Of a stretch of 37,889 bases of DNA, positions 17,687-25,860 are shown one piece after another (positions within the stretch are counted from its first letter, which is position 1; every line of letters begins with the position of its first letter). A program made the translations under genes and the position numbers. The DNA is taken from positions 1 through 37,889 of the forward strand of contig CAMWLW010000020.1 in the NCBI GenBank assembly GCA_947175245.1. The letters run 5' to 3'. The notes beneath the pieces were generated by a model. The model searched no databases, was not told the origin of the DNA, and was given only the letters and a program-made list of their open reading frames with translations. This DNA comes from an uncultured Bacteroidales bacterium (GTDB lineage: Bacteria > Bacteroidota > Bacteroidia > Bacteroidales > Muribaculaceae).

Positions 17687-17728
17687 CATCGTTTCACCTT
17701 TTCCTTTGGCTCATGAATATGTGGTTAT

Positions 17729-17920
17729 TCATTTGCCAAGTCGTTCAGCAACCATTCTTTCAGCTTCTTCTGCTGAAATCTCTATCGGACGTCCGTTCTT
17801 ATCACATGTGACTATCGTCAGTCCTAATTTCTTTTTATATTCAAGCATCTTCATAAATGACTCTTTAAGAGCCTTGTCCAAGCGCTCGCTTTGTTCAATC
17901 ATTTCTTTTTCTGACATCAT
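17729..17920 (-). CDS. small charged hypothetical protein
   Basis: 63 residues from the tandem ATG-ATG at 17920 (either may be used). A helical N-terminus rich in Glu/Lys (EKEMIEQSERLDKALK) is followed by a short beta-like GLTIVTCDKNGRPIEIS and a helix (AEEAERMVAERL). I know no function. It follows the ompH genes on the same strand but is separated from them by a hairpin. An in-frame extension to 18037 would read through that hairpin and is unlikely. Confidence 0.6.
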   Translation of the reverse strand: MMSEKEMIEQSERLDKALKESFMKMLEYKKKLGLTIVTCDKNGRPIEISAEEAERMVAERLGK

Positions 17921-17941
17921 ACTGTAGTAGAGATATTTTAA

Positions 17942-17977
17942 CGCCCCGCAGGGAGTCGGTGACTCAGTGCGGGGCGC
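17942..17977 (-). terminator. hairpin terminator after the ompH genes
   Basis: CGCCCCGCA (17942-17950) pairs with TGCGGGGCG (17969-17977), enclosing a second stem GAGTC/GACTC with loop GGT. On the minus strand it is followed by TTAAAATAT, a weak U-rich tail. It lies about 45 bases after the ompH stop. Confidence 0.6.
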
Positions 17978-18023
17978 TATGGGGTTGGCTGTGACGGCTT
18001 GACTTAGGCCGTGCGGCCGGCTA

Positions 18024-18530
18024 TTACTGGATGCCAAGTTTGGCTTTCACGAGGGGGGTGACGTCAACAACGTCAGTGCTCTCATAGATAGCTGCACCTA
18101 CGGGGAAGATCATGGTGAAGCCGTTCTCAGCGCCTACCTGTTTGATGGCGTTGATCATCTTCTCCTGGATGGGCTGCATCAGCTGTGCGTTCTGGTTCTC
18201 GAGATCCTGCTGGGCGGTAGCACGGAACTGCTGAGCGCGCTCGTCCATCTCCTGGATTTCCTGTATGCGGCGGTCTTTGATCGACTGGGGAGTGTTGGGA
18301 TCCTGTGACAGCTGCTGGAACTCGGCCATCTTCTTGTTCATCTCGTCCTGGAGGGTCTTGTACTCTGACTGATATTTGGCGCTGGCCTCCTGAATCTGAG
18401 TGTTGGCCTGGGCATACTCGGGCATGCCGGTGATGATGGGCTCAACGTCCACGGTACCGAATTTTACAGTCTGGGCGCTCACAAGAGCGGGAATTGCCAC
18501 GCAAATGGCAAGAAGGAATTTCTTAATCAT
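18024..18530 (-). CDS. OmpH/Skp family periplasmic chaperone (second copy)
   Basis: 168 residues: signal peptide (1-19, ending LVSA), then the Skp layout of a small beta core (VKFGTVDVEPII ... GFTMIFPVG) with a long coiled-coil hairpin between (about residues 40-125, rich in Gln/Glu/Lys: QYQSEY-type, IKDRRIQEIQEM). Skp trimers hold unfolded outer-membrane proteins in the periplasm on the way to BamA, which is encoded just upstream. Has its own -7 box in the gap after the first copy. Confidence 0.92.
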   Translation of the reverse strand: MIKKFLLAICVAIPALVSAQTVKFGTVDVEPIITGMPEYAQANTQIQEASAKYQSEYKTLQDEMNKKMAEFQQLSQDPNTPQSIKDRRIQEIQEMDERAQQFRATAQQDLENQNAQLMQPIQEKMINAIKQVGAENGFTMIFPVGAAIYESTDVVDVTPLVKAKLGIQ

Positions 18531-18577
18531 GATGTTTAATTTGTATTTTTTTGGTTATTTATTTCTATTTATAGTTG

Positions 18578-18585
18578 CAAAGGTA
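18578..18585 (-). promoter_or_regulatory. -7 box for the second ompH gene
   Basis: TACCTTTG on the minus strand, about 47 bases before the ATG at 18530, inside the 61-base gap between the two ompH genes. Suggests extra transcription of the distal chaperone. Confidence 0.5.
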
Positions 18586-18591
18586 GTTTTT

Positions 18592-19107
18592 TTAGTTGGA
18601 ATATCCTAACTTGGCGAGCACCTCGTTCGATATATCTATGCGCGGCGATGCAAAAACTATGTCCGACGAGCTTGCCCGGTCCATAATCATCTGGTAGCCC
18701 TTTTCCTCGGCCAGCTTCTTTATCGCATTGTAGACATCGTCCTGAACGGGCTTGAGCAGCGACTGGCGCTTCTTCTCGAGCTCGCCGTCGGGGCCGAAGT
18801 ATTTGTAACGCAGTTTTGTAGCGGCTGTCTCTTTGTCAACCACCTCCTGCTCGCGGGCCTTGACCTGCTCGGCGGTGAGGAACACCTTGTCCTGCAAGTA
18901 TTTCTGGTAAAGCTCTGATGCCTCGTTATTTGCCACTTCAATTTCACGCTGGTAGCGCTGTGACAGCTGGTTCAGCTGCTCATTGGCCATCTCGTAGGCA
19001 GGGATATTTTTCATGATATATTCCATGTCGACCAGTGCGAACTTCTGAGCGGCTGCTCCAATGGTGGCGGCTATCGCCACGGCGAGTGTTAATAATATCT
19101 TTTTCAT
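18592..19107 (-). CDS. OmpH/Skp family periplasmic chaperone (first copy)
   Basis: 171 residues from ATG 19107 (MKKILLTLAVAIAATIG signal peptide); an upstream in-frame ATG at 19146 would add 13 residues before the signal and is less likely. Same fold as the neighbour: KFALVDMEYIMKNIPAY start, central coiled coil (about 40-120), end YQMIMDRASSSDIVFASPRIDISNEVL split over strand and helix. Two adjacent, diverged OmpH genes after bamA are usual in Bacteroidales. Confidence 0.92.
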   Translation of the reverse strand: MKKILLTLAVAIAATIGAAAQKFALVDMEYIMKNIPAYEMANEQLNQLSQRYQREIEVANNEASELYQKYLQDKVFLTAEQVKAREQEVVDKETAATKLRYKYFGPDGELEKKRQSLLKPVQDDVYNAIKKLAEEKGYQMIMDRASSSDIVFASPRIDISNEVLAKLGYSN

Positions 19108-19201
19108 TTTGGTTAAGATTTTTTGTAAGGTTCGGTTATCTTTCAATATCTGAATGTTTTGTATGTGTCATATATATTAGACAACCGAGGGGTCAAAAGG
19201 T

Positions 19202-21820
19202 TTAGAACTCTTGTCCGAGAATGAAGTGGAAGTGACTGCCGCCCTTGATACCGTAGACCGTGTCAAAGCCATAGGCCCAGTCGATACCCATCATACCCAC
19301 CATCGGCAGGAAGATACGTACACCGACACCGGCACTGCGCTTGAGGTCGAACGGCGAGAAATCCTTGACCGACGTCCACGCGTTACCACCCTCCACGAAT
19401 GCCAGACCGTAGATAGTGGTCGATGTCTGGAGCATGAACGGGAAGTGGAGCTCGGCGCCCAGGCGTGTGTAGGCATAACCCTCGCGGCCCCACGGCGTGA
19501 GAGCACCGTTCTCATAACCGCGCAGGGCTATGGTCTCGGTCGCGTATGTGTAAGAGCCCGACATACCGTCACCGCCCACATAGAACGTCTCGAAAGGCGA
19601 CTTCAGGTACTTGTTGTAGCTGCCTAACAGACCGAAGTCAGCACGGGTCATGAGCACCAGCGTGTAGGTCTCGGCGTTGTTGAGCGGGGTGTACGTGCGC
19701 GACTTGAAGCGCAGTTTCCAGTACTCGATCCAGTTGTACAGCTGCTTCTTCGACTCCACGGTGTTCTCCTGGCTCAGTTTCTTCCAGTTCTTCTTGCCGA
19801 AGAGCGATGCAGGCGGTGTCAGCGAGAAGTTGATCGAGAACGACGAGCCGCGGCGCGTGTACAGCGGGTTGTCGATCGATGTGCGGGCCAGTGTCAGACC
19901 CAGCACCAGCGCGTTCGACGTACCGTTGTTCATGTAGTACAGGTAGTCCCAGTTCTTGAGGTAGTACCAGTTGTATGACAGCTCGGTCGTGAGCGTGAAA
20001 TAGTCATCGGGCCAGCTCAGACGCTTACCCAGACCCACCGTGATGCCGGCCAGCTGCAGCAGCTTGTTGGGGTCGTATGCGTTCTCGTATGAATTCTGAT
20101 AGTAGTCGTTGTAGTAGCTCGAGCCGTAACCGTACCCGTAGCCATAACCGCCATACATGTAGGGGTTATAGTAGTTGCTCGAGTAGTACGACGAGTTGAT
20201 ACCTGTCTGGCGCGAGTAGTAGGCCGATACCTGCAGCGAGTTGGGGCGCTTGCCGCCGAACCACGGGTCGAGGAACGACACCGAGTAGGCCTGATAGTAG
20301 CGCGCGTTGGTCTGGGCGCTGATCGTGAACGTCTGGCCCTCGCCCTGAGGCAGCAGACCCTTGTATGAACTGGGGTTGAACAGGTTCTTGATCGAGAAGT
20401 TGGTGAACTTCAGCGCCAGCTTACCGATAACGCCCGTCTGGCCCCAACCCATCGAGAACTCAATCTGGTCATTGGCCTTCGACTCGAGGTTGAACAGGAT
20501 GTCGACCGTGCCGTTCTCGGCGTTAGGCTGCGGGTCTATACCGATTGTCTCGGGGTTGAAGTGACCCATCTGGGCGATTTCGCGGTAAGAACGCATCAGG
20601 TCGCTCTTGCTGAAGAGCTCGCCCGGACGCACGCGCAACTCACGGCGTATCACCTTTTCATACAGGCGGTCGTTACCGTTGATCACCACCTTGTTGATGC
20701 GGGCCTGCGGGCCCTCCATCATGCGCATCTCCAGTTCAACCGAGTCACCCTTGACATTGCGCTCAATCGGCACGATGTTATAGAACAGGTAGCCGTTGTC
20801 CATATAGTAGTTGGCCACAGCGTCATCGTCGGTCGTGAGGCGTTTTTCAAGAAGCTTCTGGTTGTACACCTCGCCAGGCTGTATGCCCAGTATCTCCTGC
20901 AGGCGGTCGGTCGGATAGATGGTGTTACCCACCCAGTCGATGCCGCTGATGTAGTATTTCTGACCCTCATCGATGGTGATGTACACGTCGACACTCTTTT
21001 CGTTGTAGGGTACGACGCTGTCGGCTACGATTTTAGCGTCGCGGTAGCCCTTCTCGTTATACTTGTCGAGTATGCGGGTGAGGTCGTCGCGGTAGTCGTT
21101 CTGTACAAACTTCTTCTGACGGAACAGGTTGAGCAGCTTGCCGTTCTCGTTGGTCTTCTTCATGACGCGCTGCAGGGCGTTGTCGCTCATCACCTCGTTG
21201 CCGTCGATATAGATTTTGTGCACCTTCACCTTGTCGTGCTTGTCGACGTTGATATTGACTATCACCTGGTTCTTGGCCGACAGGTCATCCTCCAGCGTGA
21301 TATTCACGTCGGCGTTGCCAAATCCCTTGTCGCCATAGTATTTCTTCACGATGGCCGTCGCGCGGTTTATGATATTCTGGTTGATGTTGCTGCCCTTCAT
21401 GAGCTGTAGCATCTTCTGGATATCGTCGCGTTCACCTTTCTTCATGCCGTTGTATTTCACCTCCGATATGCGCGGCTGCGGACGCACGGCAATCTCGAGC
21501 CACACCTTGCCGTCGGCAATCTTCTCGACCTTGATCTGGGCCTGGGCAAACAGGCTCTGCTTCATCAGTCGGCGTACGGCCTGGTTGATGTCATTGCCCG
21601 GTATGTCTATGCGCTGTCCCACCTTCAGGCCGGTGTAACCTATGACAATGAAGTCCTCGTAGTTCTCGGCACCTGTGACAGTGATACCTGCCAGCTCATA
21701 GTTGCGGGGTATGCCGTTAAAGATCACCGCCGGGTTGTAGACGGTGTCGGTGACGGCCTGTGCCGTTGCTGTTAACGAGCTTGCTATAAGTGAGATGATG
21801 AGTAATATCTTAAAACGCAT
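19202..21820 (-). CDS. bamA: outer-membrane protein assembly factor BamA
   Basis: 872 residues. Signal peptide (1-20), then five POTRA domains (about 35-440; motifs such as ITVTGAENY, VWLEIAVRPQPRI, VHKIYIDGNEVM, YYISGIDWVGNTIYPTDRL and INKVVINGNDRLYEKVIRRELRVRPGEL split across modules), and a C-terminal 16-strand Omp85 barrel ending in F. The VRGY/F-like loop-6 motif appears as LRGYENG. It folds outer-membrane proteins into the membrane. Unusual: a Tyr/Gly/Asn/Ser-rich insertion at about residues 538-582 within an extracellular loop of the barrel. Lies downstream of uppS (64-base gap) and upstream of two ompH chaperones. Confidence 0.96.
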   Translation of the reverse strand: MRFKILLIISLIASSLTATAQAVTDTVYNPAVIFNGIPRNYELAGITVTGAENYEDFIVIGYTGLKVGQRIDIPGNDINQAVRRLMKQSLFAQAQIKVEKIADGKVWLEIAVRPQPRISEVKYNGMKKGERDDIQKMLQLMKGSNINQNIINRATAIVKKYYGDKGFGNADVNITLEDDLSAKNQVIVNINVDKHDKVKVHKIYIDGNEVMSDNALQRVMKKTNENGKLLNLFRQKKFVQNDYRDDLTRILDKYNEKGYRDAKIVADSVVPYNEKSVDVYITIDEGQKYYISGIDWVGNTIYPTDRLQEILGIQPGEVYNQKLLEKRLTTDDDAVANYYMDNGYLFYNIVPIERNVKGDSVELEMRMMEGPQARINKVVINGNDRLYEKVIRRELRVRPGELFSKSDLMRSYREIAQMGHFNPETIGIDPQPNAENGTVDILFNLESKANDQIEFSMGWGQTGVIGKLALKFTNFSIKNLFNPSSYKGLLPQGEGQTFTISAQTNARYYQAYSVSFLDPWFGGKRPNSLQVSAYYSRQTGINSSYYSSNYYNPYMYGGYGYGYGYGSSYYNDYYQNSYENAYDPNKLLQLAGITVGLGKRLSWPDDYFTLTTELSYNWYYLKNWDYLYYMNNGTSNALVLGLTLARTSIDNPLYTRRGSSFSINFSLTPPASLFGKKNWKKLSQENTVESKKQLYNWIEYWKLRFKSRTYTPLNNAETYTLVLMTRADFGLLGSYNKYLKSPFETFYVGGDGMSGSYTYATETIALRGYENGALTPWGREGYAYTRLGAELHFPFMLQTSTTIYGLAFVEGGNAWTSVKDFSPFDLKRSAGVGVRIFLPMVGMMGIDWAYGFDTVYGIKGGSHFHFILGQEF

Positions 21821-21884
21821 GATAAATATATGTGGGATAATTGATTCGGTTTGTTGTGATGATATTGGTGTCGGTTGTGTGACG

Positions 21885-22670
21885 TTATTCCTTGGGCGGA
21901 CTGTCAGCTCCCTGAATCTGTTCGCTCGTCATGCCATACCGGCGTTCGCTCCCGGCATACCGGCGCAGGGCCTGCCTCAGATCCTCGGCCGAGTAGTCGG
22001 GCCAGTAGGTATCGGTGAAATTCAGCTCACTGTAGGCTATCTGCCACAGCAGGTAGTTGCTCACGCGGCAGTCGCCGCCCGTGCGTATCAGCAGGTCGGG
22101 GTCGGGTATCCCGGCCGTGGTGAGGTTGGCGGCCACCGTGTCGTCGGTTATCTCGTCGGGTGTCAGTTCACCCTTTGCCGCGAGCGCGGCGAGGCGACGG
22201 GCGGCGCGGGTTATCTCCCAGCGGGCCGAGTAGCTCAGGGCCAGACACAGCGTCAGGCCGTTGCAGTGTGACGTTGCCTCGAAACAGCCCTCGAGACGGC
22301 GGCGCGGCTCGTCGGGCAGACGCTCTATGTCGCCTATCATCGTCAGGCGCACGTTATTCTTGATCAGGTCGGGGGTCTCGCGCTCTATGGCTATGCTTAT
22401 CAGCTCCATGAGGGCGTCGACCTCATCGGCCGGGCGGTTCCAGTTCTCGGTCGAGAATGTGTATAGCGTCAGGTAGCCTATACCCAGACGCGAGCACTCC
22501 TCGGTGATGCGGCGCACGGTGTTCACACCCTCTATGTGCCCCTGGTGGCGCGGCAGGTTACGCGCAATGGCCCAGCGGCCGTTGCCGTCCATGATTATCG
22601 CTACGTGGCGGGGCCTGCGGGCAGGGTCTATATCGTGATCGATGCAATATTGTATGCTGTTATCAGTCAT
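21885..22670 (-). CDS. uppS: isoprenyl transferase (undecaprenyl diphosphate synthase)
   Basis: 261 residues, the usual length. It adds isoprene units to farnesyl diphosphate in cis to make the C55 lipid carrier for wall and polysaccharide synthesis. Motifs: HVAIIMDGNGRWA with catalytic Asp28, HxxG (HQGHIEGVNTV), LTLYTFSTENWNRP, and near the end LLIRTGGDCRVSNYLLWQ (RTGGD in place of the more common RTSGE). I chose ATG 22670, which overlaps the end of the porG-like gene by eight bases; an in-frame extension to 22706 would lie wholly within that gene. Confidence 0.95.
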   Translation of the reverse strand: MTDNSIQYCIDHDIDPARRPRHVAIIMDGNGRWAIARNLPRHQGHIEGVNTVRRITEECSRLGIGYLTLYTFSTENWNRPADEVDALMELISIAIERETPDLIKNNVRLTMIGDIERLPDEPRRRLEGCFEATSHCNGLTLCLALSYSARWEITRAARRLAALAAKGELTPDEITDDTVAANLTTAGIPDPDLLIRTGGDCRVSNYLLWQIAYSELNFTDTYWPDYSAEDLRQALRRYAGSERRYGMTSEQIQGADSPPKE

Positions 22671-23358
22671 AGTAGTGGCATGTTGGGCACCTGAGGCCGA
22701 ATTCATAACTAATTGTGAGCGCTAACTGTGAGTACCAGTCGGTGTTCTTCATGAACGAGCTCTTGATCTGGTACAGGTCGGCTATGTCGCCGTCTATGTG
22801 GTCGTTGAAAGCCTTTGTCATCGTGAACTCCATGCCCACGTTGATACGTTCTTTCAGCTTGTATTTTACACCTAACGACATCGGTATCGTGAACGCCGTG
22901 TGGGTCGAGCCGTCACAGCTCGCCATGAGCACACCGATGCCTACCGACATGTAGGGCGTCCAGCGGCGTAGTTTCTTGTAGCTTTCGCCCTGCCCGAACG
23001 CAAAGAAGTTGACCTCAGCCCGTTCGCTCACGTCTATTACCGTCGACTTGAAGCTGTACTCAAGGTCGCCCGGCAGTGCCGACCCCAGTTGCCCCGAATT
23101 GGCCGACAGCCCCGAGTAGCCCAGCGCGGTGACTATTGCCCAGCGCGTGTCAAAGCGGTAGCGGAACGACAGGTCGGCCGCCAGGCCCGGACTCTTGAAC
23201 GGATTGGAGTTGTTCAGGTCACCGATGTAACCGCTCATGCCCAGCGCCGCGCCTATGTCAAACTTGTAGCTCTCCTCCTGGGCCACCGTGCGTGACGGCG
23301 CCATGAGGGCCACGAGGCTGACAATGACAGTCAGTGTGAGTGTACTAAACGATTTCAT
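22663..23358 (-). CDS. DUF6089 outer-membrane protein, PorG-like
   Basis: 231 residues: signal peptide (1-26, ending RTVAQ), then a barrel with FDIGAALGMSGYIGDLN, LSFRYRFDTRWAIVTALGY, YMSVGIGVLMAS and MSLGVKYKLKERINVGMEF. The family is DUF6089, whose Porphyromonas member PorG belongs to the type IX secretion apparatus and sits likewise just before uppS, bamA and ompH. Whether this genome secretes by T9SS cannot be told here. I chose ATG 23358 over GTG 23367. Ends in a Cys pair, RCPTCHYYD, unusual for a barrel end and possibly a disulfide or metal site. Confidence 0.85.
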   Translation of the reverse strand: MKSFSTLTLTVIVSLVALMAPSRTVAQEESYKFDIGAALGMSGYIGDLNNSNPFKSPGLAADLSFRYRFDTRWAIVTALGYSGLSANSGQLGSALPGDLEYSFKSTVIDVSERAEVNFFAFGQGESYKKLRRWTPYMSVGIGVLMASCDGSTHTAFTIPMSLGVKYKLKERINVGMEFTMTKAFNDHIDGDIADLYQIKSSFMKNTDWYSQLALTISYEFGLRCPTCHYYD

Positions 23359-23385
23359 CAGTGTCACGGTCTTGATGGTGATGGT

Positions 23386-24816
23386 TTACTGCAGCGGCTT
23401 GAACTTGAGCCTGTTGATTGCACCCTTGTAGACGTTGGTGTTCAGCACCCTGTGTGAGTCGATGCCGCCATAGATATAGATGTACGGCGTGTCCCACTCG
23501 GTGATGGGGCGCACGGCGCGCGACTCGTTGGTCACCGTCGTGCCTATGATGACGTCGGCGTTGTACAGCGACGGCAGCAGTGTCGGCAGCTGCATCGTCT
23601 GTGGTGCCTCGCTCCAGTTGAAGCCCAGGTCATAGCTTATGTAGACCTTGCGTATGATTGTGTTCTCGTTAGTCAGTCCGCCCATCGCCACGAGCACCGA
23701 CTTGGAGCTTGCCACCCACGTGTTGGTGTCGTTCTTGCAGCAGTAGTAGGGGAACACCGCGATACCCTCGGCATTCATCGGCGTCGACTCTGCTATGCAG
23801 GCCCATGCCGAGCCGTCGTAGGCCCATGCCGTCGGCGTCGTCTTGCCGTCGGCGCGTCGGCCGCCCACGGTCACTACCTGAGCCTTGGGGCTCCACTGCG
23901 TCACGTAGCGTATCGACGCGCTGTTGCCGCTCACGGGGAAATCAGCTTCTACGTCCGATGTCGGGCCCGCCGGATAGGTCACGTGAGTGAGCTTGCCGGC
24001 TGTGTCGGCTATACCGAGCAGCGTGTCGCCGTATGGCGCTGTGATCGACTTCCATGTGGTGTTGCACGATGTCCAGTTCAGCCCGTCGGTCGATGCGTAC
24101 AGCTTGCCGTCGGCATCAAGTATATATAGGCTTGACTCGGTGGCCGTGAGCGTGGCCAGTTGGGGCTGGAACGGGAAGTTGAACGACACGGGTGCTGACG
24201 ATGTCAGCGGCGAGTCGGCTATGTTGAGGGACGCTTCGGCCAGGCCGTTGGTGGTGAACGTGTAGACCTTGTTGTCAAACATCACCGTACGTTCTACCTT
24301 GACGTTTGACAGCGTCGAGGGCAGCTTTGCAGGGTTCTCGAGGTTCCACGACAGCGAGTCGGCCACCACCTTGTGAACGTTTACATTAATATAATAGTCG
24401 CGCGAGGCGATTTTGTCATACGACACCAGGTGCAGTTTGACGGCACCGAGCGAGAAGTCAATCGAGTCGTTGGGATTAGTCAGGTAGTCGACTATCGAGT
24501 CGGTCTTACCGGCACGCGGATAGTGGAGTTCGACCGTCGAGCACGCGTCGGTGGTCAGGCTCACCAGCAGACGGTCAACCTTGGTGCCGTACGGCAGCGA
24601 GTCGGCGTTGAATATTCGGCCGGCCGTGAGGTCGATCGAGAAGAATACCGAGTCGAGGTTGTTGAGGACTTTAGAGTCAGGCTGGAGCTTGAACTCGGTT
24701 ACCTGCGTGCTGGCATAGTCGGCCGATGTATCAATACCCTCGGCCTCATCGTTACATGCGACGGTCGAGCCAAGCAGGGCTGCTGCTGCCAAGTATAATC
24801 CTATTCTTTTTAACAT
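23386..24816 (-). CDS. DUF6242-type exported lipoprotein
   Basis: 476 residues from ATG 24816 (an alternative ATG at 24840 adds eight). A lipoprotein-type signal ends LLGSTVAC, then an acidic linker (NDEAEG). The N-terminal part (about 30-150) is beta-rich (VTEFKLQPDSKVLNNLDSVF and FSLGAVKLHLVSYD). The rest looks like a Kelch/WD-like beta-propeller of repeated short strands (LNWTSCNTTW, AQVVTVGGRRADG, LLVAMGG-like). This matches the DUF6242 lipoproteins seen next to the porG-uppS locus in Bacteroidales. Surface role unknown. Twenty-seven bases before the porG-like gene, in the same operon. Confidence 0.82.
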   Translation of the reverse strand: MLKRIGLYLAAAALLGSTVACNDEAEGIDTSADYASTQVTEFKLQPDSKVLNNLDSVFFSIDLTAGRIFNADSLPYGTKVDRLLVSLTTDACSTVELHYPRAGKTDSIVDYLTNPNDSIDFSLGAVKLHLVSYDKIASRDYYINVNVHKVVADSLSWNLENPAKLPSTLSNVKVERTVMFDNKVYTFTTNGLAEASLNIADSPLTSSAPVSFNFPFQPQLATLTATESSLYILDADGKLYASTDGLNWTSCNTTWKSITAPYGDTLLGIADTAGKLTHVTYPAGPTSDVEADFPVSGNSASIRYVTQWSPKAQVVTVGGRRADGKTTPTAWAYDGSAWACIAESTPMNAEGIAVFPYYCCKNDTNTWVASSKSVLVAMGGLTNENTIIRKVYISYDLGFNWSEAPQTMQLPTLLPSLYNADVIIGTTVTNESRAVRPITEWDTPYIYIYGGIDSHRVLNTNVYKGAINRLKFKPLQ

Positions 24817-24887
24817 GTCGGTTTTAAGATTGTTGTACATTTTTAGTCGTCGGGCCGGCGTCACGGCATGATGCCTCCAACAAACTG

Positions 24888-24895
24888 CAAAGTTA
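24888..24895 (-). promoter_or_regulatory. -7 box for the DUF6242-porG-uppS-bamA operon
   Basis: TAACTTTG on the minus strand, about 70 bases before ATG 24816. A TTTG (24919-24922) lies 23 bases upstream, slightly farther than the usual 19-21. Confidence 0.6.
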
Positions 24896-25048
24896 CAAGT
24901 TTTTGTTCATTCAGCCTACAAATTTATAATTAAAGTGTCGAATAGTTTACCCGCTAATTGTTTATTAATACAATTAGTGTGATTTTTATAGGTTTTTAAC
25001 TCTATCGGGCGGCATTTTTCGGGTTATATGTGAAAATTTTTTTGACAG

Positions 25049-25093
25049 TGTGGGAATTTTGCATGGTTTAGGCCCCCGCTCATATTATCTTTG
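25049..25093 (+). promoter_or_regulatory. promoter with 26-bp element shared with the lysis cassette
   Basis: Positions 25049-25074 are identical over 26 bp to the minus-strand block 3422-3397; after 11 unrelated bases comes TATCTTTG (25086-25093), again followed by CA. Transcription should start about 25098-25100, at the beginning of the repeat leader. Confidence 0.8.
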
Positions 25094-25099
25094 CACCCG

Positions 25100-25207
25100 A
25101 AAAACCACTAAACCCCTAAACCCCTAAACCTCGACCTTTAGGTCGAATTAAACCACTAAACCTCGGCATTAGCCGAATTAAACCCCTAAACCTCGGCCGC
25201 AGGCCGA
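25100..25207 (+). repeat. three-hairpin repeat leader
   Basis: The 5' leader has repeats of CC[AC]CTAAACC, each of the last three ending in a hairpin: TCGACC-TTTA-GGTCGA (25131-25146), TCGGC-ATTA-GCCGA (25163-25176) and TCGGCC-GCA-GGCCGA (25193-25207). Hairpin starts are 32 and 30 bases apart and each is followed by AAT[TA]A. The stems differ in sequence but each pairs fully. The last ends nine bases before the ATG. Confidence 0.75.
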
Positions 25208-25216
25208 ATAAAAACT

Positions 25217-25780
25217 ATGAAAATCATTCTGACCCAAAAACTGATTGACAGGCTTATGGAGCAGACGCCCGAGATGACCATGCAGGTACTCGCCACCTGC
25301 CGCGAGCTCGCCGGGCTCGACAACGACGCCATCGAGAGCTATCAGCCCGCGCCCGATGCACCGCCCGTGCTCATCGACATCGTTACCGACATGAAGAAAC
25401 GCGCCATACGTTCACGCCGTCGTCGCGAACGCGCCGCCCTGCGTCGTCAGCTCGAGCAGCACCGGGCCATTGCCGGAGCCAACCGTGTTATCAATGTTAC
25501 CGACCCCTCACACACCCACGACGACCTGATGCAGGCCGCCAAGCGCTTCAGTCACGACATGCGTATGGCCCTTGCCGAGGCCTATCCCGACCCGCGGCGG
25601 CTTTCACACTACTACCGCTACCTCGTCACCAACTTCGCCTATCTTGTGAGGTTCGAGCAGGAGCTCACGGCCCAGATGCGTTCCTACGGCATACGCCGTT
25701 CACTTCTCGACCGTTTCCCCGACAAGCTGTCCGACCTTTATATCCCGACAACCACCCCCGGGTCACGCCACGCCGTCTAA
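25217..25780 (+). CDS. hypothetical Arg-rich protein with structured leader
   Basis: 187 residues, not recognised. No signal peptide or membrane helix. The N-terminal 60 residues are helical and acidic; residues about 60-85 form a very basic helix (KKRAIRSRRRRERAALRRQ) that could bind nucleic acid; the C-terminal half (about 100-170) is helical (LMQAAKRFSHDMRMALAEA). ATG at 25217 follows the last leader hairpin; no Shine-Dalgarno sequence is seen. GC content is that of the core genome. Its promoter block is identical to that of the lysis cassette, so the two are probably switched by the same factor; the basic helix would suit a regulator, but that is inference. Confidence 0.75.
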   Translation: MKIILTQKLIDRLMEQTPEMTMQVLATCRELAGLDNDAIESYQPAPDAPPVLIDIVTDMKKRAIRSRRRRERAALRRQLEQHRAIAGANRVINVTDPSHTHDDLMQAAKRFSHDMRMALAEAYPDPRRLSHYYRYLVTNFAYLVRFEQELTAQMRSYGIRRSLLDRFPDKLSDLYIPTTTPGSRHAV

Positions 25781-25860
25781 AAGAGAGCCCCGGGTAAGCG
25801 AGCCCTGAAGAACTCTCCACCCGGGGAAATCGTGCGAACATTAAGGTAACTGTCAAGATC

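Larger units (their letters stand above)
24817..25216. other. 400-base divergent intergenic region
   Basis: Left: the -7 box for the DUF6242 operon (minus). Middle (about 24900-25045): AT-rich sequence with no gene or hairpin that I can see. Right: the shared-element promoter and the three-hairpin leader of the gene at 25217 (plus). Confidence 0.7.

Noticed and set aside
17940-18037. N-terminal extension of the small gene at 17729-17920
   Set aside because: It would have to be translated through the GC-rich hairpin that ends the ompH transcript, and its sequence looks like translated terminator.
25102-25130. Telomere-like CCCCTAAA repeats
   Set aside because: Only two to three copies inside a transcript leader on a bacterial chromosome; better explained as the linker part of the hairpin repeats.
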